This document shows, one piece after another, positions 17,310 to 25,836 of a DNA stretch of 64,000 nucleotides; within the stretch, counting starts at the first letter, position 1, and each line of letters starts with the position of its first letter. Source of the DNA: Bin87 sp965203195 (GTDB lineage: Bacteria > Chloroflexota > Dehalococcoidia > Lucifugimonadales > UBA3495); NCBI GenBank assembly GCA_965203195.1, contig OZ241860.1, forward strand, positions 1,116,001 through 1,180,000, given 5' to 3'. Both the position numbers and the translations under genes were made by a program. The notes under the pieces were generated by a model. That model was not told the origin of the DNA. It did no database searches and was given only the letters and a program-made list of their open reading frames with translations.

Positions 17310-18554
17310 CTACCCACCCCAGTCCTCCCGCCACATCTCCTCCAGCGGCGCCAGCGCCGCCCCCGCCACCAGCACCGGCACATCCTCCGGCAGCCGCCCC
17401 GCCGCCCCCGACCGGCTCGGCTCCCCGTCCCCTGCGTAGAAAACCGCCACCCGCCACCCCCGCCGCCGGAGCTCCGCCACCTCCTCCGCCACCCCCGGCG
17501 ACAGCAGCGCCGTCACCAGCGCCACCGTCCCCCCTGCCGCCAGCGACCCCGCCTCCGCCTGCAATGCTGTCCGCAGCTCTGCCACCCAGAAGGGCCCCGC
17601 CATCGCCAGCGCCTCCAGCGTGGCCTCCAGCTGCAAATCGCCGCTCCCCGGCGGCGTCGCCAGCCACTTGCTGGAATACGACGCCACTGCGTTGCTCACC
17701 AGCCCGAAAGTATAGCCCTCCTCATTCGCCCACGCCGCCACTGACGCCGCCACCGTCACCGCCCGCTCAAAAAGACGCCGGTTGCTCCCCTGCCAGGCTG
17801 CGTCCCCTGTGCGCGCATTCAGCGCAATCAGCAGCTGCCGCGTCGCCGCCGGCTCGTAAATCCGCGTCTCCGGCTTCCCGTGCCGCGCCGTCGCCTTCCA
17901 GTCAATATGCTTCAGCGGATCCGTAGGCCGGTAATCCCGCAGCCCTACAAACCGCGTCGGATCATCCTGAATCAAACGCCGCCCCCGGCTGGCCCCCAGC
18001 GGCCGTTCCCACAGCGTCAGCGTCCGCCGCAAATCCACAATCCGCGGATACACCAGCACATACTCGACATCCGACACCTGCATCTCCGCCGAACTGATGC
18101 CGAACATATCACCGCTCCGCAGTCGCGCCGGCCCGATCCGATGATAACCCCGCGCCCGGCACAACGCCCGGTAATGCCAGGTCACCCGCTGGTACGGCAG
18201 CAGCGACGTCGTAATCCGGTGGTCCAGCTCCGCCTCCGCCCCCACTCCCCGCCGGTACGCCCCCGCCGTATGCAGCCCCATCGGAAAAGCGTCCGATATA
18301 TCCAGCCAGATCATCGGCAGCAGCTTCCCGTTGTCCACCGTAATCCGGTAGTCAATCACATCCCCGATAAAAGCCCGCCGCCGCTCCAAATGCCGCGTGT
18401 ACGACAGCCGCCGGAAAGCGTAGCGCGGCCAGTGCTTCCCCGCCAGCCAAACCAGCAGCACCACCACGCCCACCACAATCAGCAGCCCCTGGCTCGCCAG
18501 CAGCCCGGCCAGAATCAACCCCCCGGCGGCAATAACCCACAAATCGCTAACCAT
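17310..18554 (-). CDS. DUF58 family membrane-anchored protein
   Basis: About 414 residues from ATG 18554. Two hydrophobic segments at the start (VIAAGGLILAGLLASQG and LLIVVGVVVLLVWLAG) anchor it; the DUF58 signature FVGLRDYRPTDPLKHIDWKA lies near residue 220 and a von Willebrand A-like fold follows (LLIALNARTGD, VALVTALLSP). DUF58 proteins usually sit with a MoxR AAA ATPase and a transglutaminase-like TgpA protein and may act in envelope protein assembly. The transglutaminase gene is 1.6 kb away on the other strand; no MoxR gene is in view. The frame remains open upstream to 18710 but without better starts. Confidence 0.86.
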   Translation of the reverse strand: MVSDLWVIAAGGLILAGLLASQGLLIVVGVVVLLVWLAGKHWPRYAFRRLSYTRHLERRRAFIGDVIDYRITVDNGKLLPMIWLDISDAFPMGLHTAGAYRRGVGAEAELDHRITTSLLPYQRVTWHYRALCRARGYHRIGPARLRSGDMFGISSAEMQVSDVEYVLVYPRIVDLRRTLTLWERPLGASRGRRLIQDDPTRFVGLRDYRPTDPLKHIDWKATARHGKPETRIYEPAATRQLLIALNARTGDAAWQGSNRRLFERAVTVAASVAAWANEEGYTFGLVSNAVASYSSKWLATPPGSGDLQLEATLEALAMAGPFWVAELRTALQAEAGSLAAGGTVALVTALLSPGVAEEVAELRRRGWRVAVFYAGDGEPSRSGAAGRLPEDVPVLVAGAALAPLEEMWREDWGG

Positions 18555-18647
18555 ACCCCCAGCATAACCCCAACGCCCCCGCTTGTCACCCATCCATCCC
18601 ATCCGTCCGCCCGCCCGCTTGCCCCGTCCGCCCGCCGCCCGGCCGCA

Positions 18648-18792
18648 GCGTTTCTTATCTGGCAGTCTAGCCATCACCCCGTCATCCCGGCGCCACCCAG
18701 CATCCGGCATCCGGCATCCGGCCCTTCCCGGCAGACTCCGCCTTGCGCAGGAACGACCGCGAATACGCCCACACGCGCTGCCTGATTGCCCG
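18648..18792. repeat. Segment shared with 19663-19982, next to a MITE
   Basis: Starting at GCGTTTCTTATC, this stretch resembles 19663 onward: both share CATCCCGGCGC, CATCCGG, TTCCCGGCAG and GAACGAC in the same order and then run into a MITE copy. The two are therefore a diverged segmental duplication of about 300 bases, the second enlarged by an IS5-type mini-element. Confidence 0.6.
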
Positions 18793-18947
18793 GGCTGTCG
18801 CCTGTTGAGCGATTCGCTTGATACTGGCCTGGTTTCAGCAGAGAGCCCCGACCGAATTCGTAATTTGGCTACGAATACAGCCGCATTGTAGCTTTTGAAA
18901 TCCGGTATATCCGCAAGATGGCCGGAGAAAATCTATATGCCATCGCC
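18793..18947 (+). mobile_element. MITE copy 2, diverged
   Basis: Aligns over its length with the other two copies (GATTCGCTTGATA, GACCGAATTCGTAATT, GGCTACGAATACAG, GGCCGGAGAAAA) but its terminal repeats have decayed (GGCTGTCGCCTGTTGA and TCTATATGCCATCGCC). About 155 bases. Confidence 0.8.
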
Positions 18948-19004
18948 TTGGGCGGCTGGGTGAGGCGTCTTTTGCGGGGCCGCTGCTGTGTTCCGGGCCG
19001 GCGT

Positions 19005-19514
19005 CTAGGGGCTATGGCCGGCCGGCCAAAACAGTTCGTAAAGCCGCCGGGAAAGCTCCTCGCACGTGACAAGGCCGTCTCGGACCTGCCCCCTGGGCAT
19101 TTCGTTTTCATAGAAGTTCGTATGGAGGCCGCGGGCGGTCAGAAAGACCGCGTTGATCCAGCGCCGGGTCTCCGTATCGCCGGCGTTTCCCGCCAGCCGC
19201 GCCAGTTCGTCAACCACTTCGGCAATGGCGCGGTGGGTGTGAGTGATGCCGCCATAGTGCGCGCTGGTGGCCTTGACGGTTTCCGCCACCAGCCCCCAGG
19301 CTTTGTTAGACGCTTGGGGCAGGTCGCCTTTATTCAGATGTTCCCAGGCGCTGGCGCGGAAATCCCGGGCCATGCCGGCGTATTTTTGAGCGGTGCGGTC
19401 GCCGTCCAACGCCGGCTGGGCGCGGTCGCGGGCAGCGTCCAAAGCGCGGGCGATGGCGGCGGCAATGTCGGGGGCAGGGTAAGGCCCGGCAGAGTTGGCC
19501 GTAACGGTAGTCAT
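19005..19514 (-). CDS. PaREP1-like helical protein
   Basis: 169 residues, all helical. The stretch AWEHLNKGDLPQASNKAWG near residue 56 is like the PaREP1 domain found mainly in archaea and some Chloroflexota (hL..GD..QAS.K.WG). Function of that family is unknown; its helical bundle recalls HEPN proteins, but I see no R-x4-6-H motif here. ATG 19514 follows GGAGGCG at 9 bases. It stands alone between MITE copy 2 and the IS5-type mini-element, suggesting a recently shuffled neighbourhood. Confidence 0.6.
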   Translation of the reverse strand: MTTVTANSAGPYPAPDIAAAIARALDAARDRAQPALDGDRTAQKYAGMARDFRASAWEHLNKGDLPQASNKAWGLVAETVKATSAHYGGITHTHRAIAEVVDELARLAGNAGDTETRRWINAVFLTARGLHTNFYENEMPRGQVRDGLVTCEELSRRLYELFWPAGHSP

Positions 19515-19742
19515 TTTTAGACGCCTCCAGGAACTGGCGTTGCGGGGCTGGCATTGCTGGCATCAGATACTATCATACGCCGGCGCCCCCCTCGGCCCAA
19601 CCTTAATGCGCGTCGGGGGCAACCATTGGGCTGCTCCCTACGCCCTACGCCCGGCCCCCGTAGCGTTTCTTATCCGGCCGTGTAACCACCACCCCGCCTC
19701 TATCGCCGGTGTAGCTCACCCCGCCATCCCGGCGCACCCTAG

Positions 19743-19900
19743 GGCGTGTTGACATCAAAATTCAGGCGGTGTCATCGTGGCGTTTTCCGTTGCAATCAGC
19801 GGCATCAAAGGACGAAATATGATTGGCAAATAAGGCCATTCCGTAGCACGGGTGTCGGAATTGGTGTGCCAAGCATAAAATCACTTCATGTCAACACGCC
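19743..19900. mobile_element. 158-bp mini-element with IS5-type ends and CTAG target duplication
   Basis: Ends are GGCGTGTTGACAT and its exact reverse complement (13 bp). CTAG flanks both sides (19739-19742, 19901-19904), matching the YTAR target duplications of the IS5 subgroup. The interior (for example CGTTTTCCGTTGCAATCAGC) has no frame of useful length, so it is a non-autonomous derivative. It interrupts the segment repeated at 18648-18792, where the uninterrupted site is visible. Confidence 0.85.
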
Positions 19901-19982
19901 CTAGCATCCGGTCGTTCCCGGCAGCCCCCGGTTTGCGCCGGAACGACAGCAAATATGCCCTCACGCCCTGCCGCATCCCCAG

Positions 19983-20138
19983 AGCTATCACATATGGAGC
20001 ATTTCGCCTGATATGGGCTTGGTTTTGGCGGACAGCCACGACCGAATTCGTAATTTAACTACGAATACAGCTGCCTTGTGGCTTCTGGAATTTGGTATAT
20101 CGGCAAGACGGCCGGAGAAAAATCCATATGCGATAGCC
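19983..20138 (+). mobile_element. MITE copy 3
   Basis: GAGCTATCACATATGGA at the left and TCCATATGCGATAGCC at the right, 156 bases, closely matching the reverse complement of copy 1 along its length (CGGACAGCCACGACCGAATT, GCTTCTGGAAT, GGTATATCGGCAAGACGG). It ends 60 bases before the transglutaminase-like gene. Confidence 0.87.
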
Positions 20139-20184
20139 CTGGCCGCATCCCCGCCCCCAATCGCCAACCGCCCCCAATTCCGGG

Positions 20185-20197
20185 TATAATCACCAAT
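20185..20197 (+). promoter_or_regulatory. TATAAT box 7 bases from a start codon, probable leaderless mRNA
   Basis: TATAAT at 20185-20190 is followed by ATG at 20198. Transcription would begin at or next to the A of ATG, and there is no room for a ribosome site. The -35 region is not clear. Confidence 0.6.
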
Positions 20198-22915
20198 ATG
20201 GCAACCATCACTTCCCCCCCCCCCGGCGCCCCCCCTCCGCCCGGCGCCGCCCCGGCCCCGGCGCCCCCCGCCGCCCCGGCCTCCGCGCTAGGCGCCGGCG
20301 CCACCCCCGCCGTCCCCCACGGCCTCGCCGCCGCCCTCGGCGCGCGCCTCCTCGCCTTGCGCCCCCCCGACGGCTGGGTCGCCGCCGGCCTCCTCACCCT
20401 CAATATGATCATCGTCGTCTGGTCCGTGGAAGTAGCCGACTGGGCCCCAACCCCGTCCCTCGTCCTGGTAATGCTCCTCGCCGTCGCCGCCGCCCTGCTC
20501 TTAAGCCGCTTGCGTTTCTGGGCCGCCCTCCTCATCCCCGCCGGACTCGCCCTCGGCGCCGCCGTCATCCTCTGGCAGATGACCGCCGCCGCCCCCGACG
20601 AACTCCGCATCCACTCCGCCGCCGTCCTCCTGCAACGCCTGGCCCTCTGGCTCGCCGCCGCCCGCAACGACGGCATCAGCGTCGACCCACTCCCCTTCGC
20701 CGTCGGCCTGATGACCGCCGCCTGGCTCTCCGGCTTCCTCGCCGGCTGGGTCTTCTTCCGCCACCGCAACTTCTGGGGCGTCTTCGCCCTCGGCGCCATC
20801 GGACTCCTCTCCAACCTCACCTTCCTCCCCGACGAAGCCGCCGTCTATCTCGCCCTCTACCTCTTCACCGGCCTCCTCCTCGTCGGATGGGTCCAATCCG
20901 TCCGCGCCCGCCAGCGCTGGGACGCCCAGCGCCGCATCTACGACGGACACCTCGGCATCCTCACCGCCACCGACACCGCCGCCGTCGCCATCATCGCCCT
21001 GCTCATCGCCTTCCTGCTCCCCACCGGCGGCCAGTGGTCCCCCGCCAACGCCGTCTATTCCTACACCCGCGCCCCTCTCGTCCAGTGGGAGGAGGACTTC
21101 AACCGCCTCTTCGCCGGACTCCCCGCCCGCCGCCCCTTGCCCTACCGCATCTGGGGCGACGCCATGGCCTTCCAGGGCACCATCAACCCCACCGACACCC
21201 CTGTCCTCCAGGTCAACTCCCCCGTCCCCCTCTACTGGAAAGCCCGCTCCTACGCCCGCTACACCCACGAAGGATGGCTCTCCGAGGGCACCCAACTCAA
21301 GGAACCCGGCTGGCGCCCCCAATACAACGCCCCCAGCCCTCACCAGGAACGCTTCAATGTCACCTTTGAAGTCATCCCCAACTACGACAGCCGCAGCCTC
21401 TTCGCCGGCGGCCAGGTCATCGGCGCCAACCGCGACGTCCGCATTGAAACCTTCGACTCCCCCCGCTATGTCATTGACCCCTACGCCGACGCCGGCCTTG
21501 ACCAATTGCCCCCCGCCCTCCAGTCGGCCGTAGCCGCTGTCCAAAACGCCGTGGCCGCCGACGCCAACGCCCCCGACGCCCGCATCGCCAACGCCATCGC
21601 CGCCGCCGTCCCCGGCGTTTTCGTCCTGGAATCCGTAACCCGCCAGGACGACGGCCGCCTCCTCAACGCCGTCATCGGCGAAATCGTCCCCGCCGAACCC
21701 GACGTCCTCGCCGTCCGCGCCGCCGGCGGCCCCGCCAACTCCGGCGTACCCTACCAGCTCACCGCCTCCGTATCCTCCGCCACCCCCGCCGACCTCCGCT
21801 CTGCCCCCGCCGAATACGCCCCCTGGCTCTGGTCCCGCTACATCCGGCTGCCCCACGATATGCCCTCTCGCGTCGCCCAACTCGCCCGCCAAATCACTGC
21901 CGACGCCAACGCCCAAACCCCCTACGACCAGGCCGTCGCCATCGAAACCTACCTCAAAAACAACCTCGCCTACGACCTCAACATCGACCCGCCCCCCTTC
22001 GGCGCCGACGGCGTGGACCACTTCCTCTTTGAAAGCCGCCAGGGTTACAGCGAATACTTCGGCTCCGCAATGACCGTCCTGATGCGCAGCATCGGCATAC
22101 CCGCCCGGATGACCACCGGCTACACCGGGGGCCAAATCGGCCCCGACGGACTCTACCAGGTCTCCGACCGCCACAGCCACGGCTGGGCCGAAGTCTATTT
22201 CCCCGGCTACGGCTGGATACCCTTCGAACCCACCCCCGGCCGCCAAATCCCCCTGGCCTTGCCCCCCGACGCACAGCCCCGCCCCGGCCTCGACGCCGGC
22301 GCCTCCTCCGCAACCGGCGAACTCCCCTGCGAAATCGAGGAGGACTGCGAGGACTTCGAATCCCTCCTCGACAACCCTGCCGTCCCCATCCCCGACGCCC
22401 CTGTCCCCGGCTGGCAAACCGTCGCCCTGACCGCCTTGCCCTGGGCTGCCGGCATCGCCGCTGCTGCCCTGCTGTTCGCCGCCGCCGCCGTTGCCCTCTG
22501 GCGCTGGCTCCTGGCGACTCCGCGCGATGCCACCGCCGCCTACCGCCGCCTGCGCCGCCTCGCCCGCCTGGCCTCGCTGCCGCCGCGCCCTCACCAGACC
22601 CCTCACCAGTGGGGCGCCCTCCTCGCCGCCGCCCTCCCCGACCAGAGCCCGGCCATCGCCCGCATCGTCAACGCCTACGCCCGCCGCACCTATTCCGGCC
22701 GCCCCGCCCCGCCGTCCTCATCATCCGCGCCCACCCCCGTCCCCAACCCCGCCGCCCACAGCGATGCCACCCCAGTTCCCAACGCCGCCGCCGTCTCCAT
22801 CCCTGTCCCCGACACTGCCGCCTCCCACAGCGACTCCGCCTCCAGCATCGCCGCCACCTGGCCCGCCGTCCGCCTCGCCCTCATCCGCCAGGCCCTCCGC
22901 CGCCGCGAAACCTAG
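20198..22915 (+). CDS. TgpA-like transglutaminase-domain membrane protein with Cys-to-Ser change
   Basis: 905 residues. A Pro/Ala-rich N-terminus precedes six or so helices (residues 65-290), an extracytoplasmic region with the transglutaminase core near residue 610-690, a final helix near 750 and a DUF4129-like tail. The core reads GYSEYFGSAMTVLMRSIGIPARM, then HSHGWAEVYFPGYGWIPFEP. The position normally Cys (GYCEYF) is Ser618 here (codon 22049-22051); the His and acidic residues are kept. Such proteins accompany DUF58 proteins, one of which is encoded 1.6 kb away. Either a Ser variant or a non-catalytic protein. Extremely C-rich coding strand. Confidence 0.88.
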   Translation: MATITSPPPGAPPPPGAAPAPAPPAAPASALGAGATPAVPHGLAAALGARLLALRPPDGWVAAGLLTLNMIIVVWSVEVADWAPTPSLVLVMLLAVAAALLLSRLRFWAALLIPAGLALGAAVILWQMTAAAPDELRIHSAAVLLQRLALWLAAARNDGISVDPLPFAVGLMTAAWLSGFLAGWVFFRHRNFWGVFALGAIGLLSNLTFLPDEAAVYLALYLFTGLLLVGWVQSVRARQRWDAQRRIYDGHLGILTATDTAAVAIIALLIAFLLPTGGQWSPANAVYSYTRAPLVQWEEDFNRLFAGLPARRPLPYRIWGDAMAFQGTINPTDTPVLQVNSPVPLYWKARSYARYTHEGWLSEGTQLKEPGWRPQYNAPSPHQERFNVTFEVIPNYDSRSLFAGGQVIGANRDVRIETFDSPRYVIDPYADAGLDQLPPALQSAVAAVQNAVAADANAPDARIANAIAAAVPGVFVLESVTRQDDGRLLNAVIGEIVPAEPDVLAVRAAGGPANSGVPYQLTASVSSATPADLRSAPAEYAPWLWSRYIRLPHDMPSRVAQLARQITADANAQTPYDQAVAIETYLKNNLAYDLNIDPPPFGADGVDHFLFESRQGYSEYFGSAMTVLMRSIGIPARMTTGYTGGQIGPDGLYQVSDRHSHGWAEVYFPGYGWIPFEPTPGRQIPLALPPDAQPRPGLDAGASSATGELPCEIEEDCEDFESLLDNPAVPIPDAPVPGWQTVALTALPWAAGIAAAALLFAAAAVALWRWLLATPRDATAAYRRLRRLARLASLPPRPHQTPHQWGALLAAALPDQSPAIARIVNAYARRTYSGRPAPPSSSSAPTPVPNPAAHSDATPVPNAAAVSIPVPDTAASHSDSASSIAATWPAVRLALIRQALRRRET

Positions 22916-23154
22916 CCCCCGTCCCCAAATCACCCGTCATCCCGGCGCGGCAGCGTCCCCAATCAGGTAGCTTGCTATTCGCCCGTCGGGTGCTCTGATC
23001 TTCACCCGCCATTCCGGTGCCAGCCGGCATCCAGGCGTTTCCAGCCTGATAATAGCTGTCGGCCGGGCCGTTGCCCTACCCGCCACCCCACCGCCCGCCG
23101 GCATCCAAGCGTTTCGCTGGACGCCGCCTTGCGCCCGAAAATTCCCCCAAAATC
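22916..23154. other. Gene-free region with REP-like sequence
   Basis: No credible gene. CACCCGTCATCCCGGCGC (22931-22948) and CCGCCATTCCGGTGCCAGCC (23007 onward) are members of a dispersed palindromic family also seen near 18676, 49215, 52170, 53763 and 62150. Confidence 0.5.
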
Positions 23155-23661
23155 CGCCCCCATACCCTCTTGACAATCGGAACATCCGTACGCTACCATC
23201 AAACCCGGATGCGGCAACCCGCCCGGCGACCAGGGGAACAGCGCTACCCCAACCGCCATCCGCACACAGCATCCCGGACGCGGACGCGCGCCCGGCGCCA
23301 CAGCGGACACCAGCAACTGCCCACCCACCGGATCCGATCCGTAGCTCTCTATCCGCGTCACGCCACCATCGGGGAACACCTTTCGGGCTAACCAAACGGG
23401 CTCCAGGAACACGGCCTAACCCTTGTCGGAACCCAATTTCAGCTGGTCCTGCTTCGTCGCCGTATGACTTGTACGGCCCGTGTAGTTCTGTGCCAGCCAG
23501 CGGATGTCACCACCGCCCCGTGCCGGAAACGACAGCCCTCAAAAGCCGCCGCTCCGGGACACGGAAAACTAGGACGAAATTCACTTTGCACGCTCTCAGG
23601 CCGTAGCGCCGACAACCTGGAACCCAACCGGATAGCCCGACCTTCCCCGATGCCCATCAAT
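23155..23661 (-). repeat. 0.5-kb dispersed repeat, arm A (inverted relative to 61531-62040)
   Basis: Read on the minus strand this matches 61531-62040 over about 500 bases, including GCATCGGGGAAGG, CCAGGTTGTCGGCGCTACGG, TTTCGTCCTAGTTTTCCGTG, GCTGGCTGGCACAGAACTAC, GACGAAGCAGGACCAGCTGA, GGTTCCGACAAGGGTTAGGC and GTTTGGTTAGCCCGAAAGG. In one frame both copies encode RWLAQNYTGRT then HTATKQDQLKLGSDKG and a stop (TAG, complement of 23416-23418) with mostly third-base changes between copies, so this part may descend from a protein C-terminus. No full gene is present. Confidence 0.85.
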
Positions 23662-23794
23662 CTACCAGCCACCGAACCACCAGTCAATCAATCAATCGCC
23701 CGCCCGCCGCCCGCCGCTAGTTAGCCGCCAACCCGCCGCCAACAGCCCGCGAACCGGCCGCCAGCCCGATGAACTGAAAGGAGCATTCCTTAAT

Positions 23795-24727
23795 ATGGGA
23801 ACCGTCCAGCACCACCAATCCCGCAGCGATGCCCTGCTTCGCCACGCCCACAACGCCACCGAAGCCGCCATCGCCGCCCCCGCAACCCCCGGCCCCCACC
23901 CGCCGGACTACATCGACCCCTTCATCGACGGCCTGGCCGACGCCGTGGACTCCATCCAGCGCGCCGCCGCCCACGCCGCCACGGCATTGGCGGTGCATAT
24001 CGGCCTGCGTCACAACACCACCCGCCGTCTCCAAATCGCCTTGACCGACGCCATCTTCTGCGACCACCTCCGCCGCGGCCACCTGAGAACCTTCCGGCAC
24101 ACCTACACCCTGGCCGCCGTCCTCAACCTCCCCACGCCCGCCTACAAAATCGCCAGCCTAGCCCGCGCCGCCGCCAACGCCGGCAATGCCGGCAATGCCG
24201 CCAGCGCCGTCAGTGCCGGCCACGTCGTCCGCCGCCGCCCCCATCGCCGCACTCCCCACTCCACCACCGGCCTCCGCGTTCCCATCGGCCACACCCCGAT
24301 GGGAACCACCATCCAGACCATCCGCAAGATGCGGAAACGCGTGGCCTCCCTCAAAAACGCCATCTTTGCCATCATCGCCGGCCGGCCCAAGCTGGTCCGC
24401 CCCGCCAAACGCAGCCTCCGCTTCGACATCGACTTCGTCCCCACCACGCCCACCGACGGCGAAATCCAGTCCGCCGGCGAAATCACCCGCCTCCCCTACT
24501 ACCAGAAATTCCTGAAGCGGTACAACCTGGTAGGCGTCCCAATGTCCACCGACTTCGACCTCTACCCGGCCAGCTCCCCCGCCGCCCGCCGCCTCTGCCG
24601 CTGCGCCCCCGAGCCGCGCCACCTGGTCACCGACCACGACCACAACATCATCCTAGTCCCCCAATGGCGCCAGGCCCTAGCCGACGCCTACCCCCACCTC
24701 CAAATCCCCCAACTCCTCCCCATCTAA
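23795..24727 (+). CDS. Hypothetical protein, 310 residues
   Basis: No family recognised. ATG 23795 follows GAAAGGAGC at 11 bases. The N-terminal 130 residues are helical and Ala/His-rich, the middle has an Ala-rich stretch (ANAGNAGNAASAVSAG) and several Arg/His clusters, and the C-terminal third (FDIDFVPTTPTDGEIQSAG, YYQKFLKRYNLVGVPMS) looks like a folded alpha/beta domain ending in an Ile/Pro-rich tail. Not a membrane protein. Codon use equals that of neighbours, so it is likely real. It lies between the 0.5-kb repeat and the B12 riboswitch and is not clearly part of either unit. Confidence 0.6.
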   Translation: MGTVQHHQSRSDALLRHAHNATEAAIAAPATPGPHPPDYIDPFIDGLADAVDSIQRAAAHAATALAVHIGLRHNTTRRLQIALTDAIFCDHLRRGHLRTFRHTYTLAAVLNLPTPAYKIASLARAAANAGNAGNAASAVSAGHVVRRRPHRRTPHSTTGLRVPIGHTPMGTTIQTIRKMRKRVASLKNAIFAIIAGRPKLVRPAKRSLRFDIDFVPTTPTDGEIQSAGEITRLPYYQKFLKRYNLVGVPMSTDFDLYPASSPAARRLCRCAPEPRHLVTDHDHNIILVPQWRQALADAYPHLQIPQLLPI

Positions 24728-24800
24728 CCCCGGTTTGACAGGCCCCCCTCAATCTGCTAGGCTGGCCTCGTTAACAACCGAACTTTCCGATTTACGCCCG

Positions 24801-25018
24801 CCGGTGGCCCGCGCCCGCCGCCCTTGTCGGCTGCGGCGCACGGGCTGAATAAGGAAATCCGGTGCGAATCCGGTGCGGTCCCGCCACTGTAATTGGCGAG
24901 ACGCTCTCCCCCCGACATCCCCCACAGGATGCCGGCCGACAGCCACTGCCCCCCAACCCGGGGCGGGAAGGCGGAGAGCCGTCGTCATCAGCCATCAGCC
25001 AGGAGACTTGCCCGCGGG
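24801..25018 (+). ncRNA. Cobalamin (B12) riboswitch
   Basis: Contains the conserved blocks in order: CACGGGCTGAATAAGGAA, CCGGTGCGAATCCGGTGCGG, CCCGCCACTGTAATTGGCG, then CGGGAAGGCGG after a variable arm and the B12 box AGCCAGGAGACTTGCC at about 24996-25011. It lies on the same strand as the B12 genes. Binding of adenosylcobalamin should lower expression of the downstream operon. Confidence 0.95.
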
Positions 25019-25385
25019 CGTGTTCCAGCTGCACTTCGCGGAAAAGTGGGCGAACCGGCGCCATCCCTCCCTCCTAACTTGACGTCGCCACCCGGGGCCA
25101 CCCCGCCCCGCGCCATCCCCACCCGACCGCGCCTTGCGTGGCCGGGCTTTTCTTTTGCCCGCCCGCCTATGCCCTGACCACCCATCCCCCGCGCGCTCCG
25201 GCGGGCCGGCTCCCTCCTCCACCGACCCGTCCGGGGCGCGCTTTCCCCGCCCCGTCCGATTTGATTCGATTCCATTTGCCTTGCCGCCGCCCGCAGTCCA
25301 TAATCAGGAACCGCTGGACTATCAGGAACGCTCTGTCGGCAACCCCGCCCCCGCCGCCCCCAACCCGCCCCAACGAGGTGCTCAG
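25019..25385 (+). other. Long leader between the riboswitch and the first B12-operon gene
   Basis: About 370 bases. I see no gene with support and no clear terminator with a T-run; any expression platform must be here. The first start codon (25386) has GAGGTG upstream, so control could be at translation only if the leader folds over it. Confidence 0.4.
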
Positions 25386-25835
25386 ATGACCAACCCACCC
25401 GGCGTTATGCTCCGCGCCATCCTTGAGGAATGCCGCGACGGCGTCAACGGCATCGGCTTCAACGAAGTGGTGGTAATGCTGGAAAGCAGTGCCGCCTCCG
25501 CCGAAGTCTATATGGAATTCGACGACCTCCGCTTCACCCCCGACGGCCGCATCGTCACCCTGATGATGCCCGGCGGCACCCACCTCCACCTGGACTTGTC
25601 CAAAATCCGCCAGGCCGAATTCATCCACACCACCAACGACCAGGGCCTGCCCTCCTACCAACTCTGGATGCGCGACGCCCACGGCAGCCCCGCAATGCGC
25701 GTCTATCTCCGCAAATCCGACCACGACGCCACCAACCCGCCCCGCCACAACTTCTTTATGTCCCTCCTGGACAAATACCCCGGCCCCATCCACCTGCCCG
25801 TCTCCGCCTACGGCCCCGCCGGGGAGCATCCCTGA
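25386..25835 (+). CDS. Small soluble protein, first gene after the B12 riboswitch
   Basis: 149 residues from ATG 25386 (GAGGTG 7 bases before). It is an alpha/beta protein: EVVVMLESSAASAEVYMEFD, FTPDGRIVTLMMPGG, LHLDLSKIRQAEFI, MRVYLRKSDHD, NFFMSLLDKYPG. The strand pattern and the closing basic/aromatic motif loosely recall ChuX/HutX heme-handling proteins, but this is structural impression only. It ends two bases before cbiA starts (TGA-T-ATG), so it is co-transcribed and probably serves B12 or tetrapyrrole metabolism. No Cys; several His. Confidence 0.72.
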   Translation: MTNPPGVMLRAILEECRDGVNGIGFNEVVVMLESSAASAEVYMEFDDLRFTPDGRIVTLMMPGGTHLHLDLSKIRQAEFIHTTNDQGLPSYQLWMRDAHGSPAMRVYLRKSDHDATNPPRHNFFMSLLDKYPGPIHLPVSAYGPAGEHP

Positions 25836-25836
25836 T

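Noticed and set aside
20501..22606. 701-codon minus-strand Gly-rich frame
   Set aside because: Antisense of the transglutaminase-like gene; composition Gly/Ala/Val-rich as expected for a shadow.
24850..24900. tRNA-like GTGCGAATCCGGTGCGG
   Set aside because: It belongs to the B12 riboswitch; no cloverleaf fits. I found no tRNA or rRNA gene in the window.
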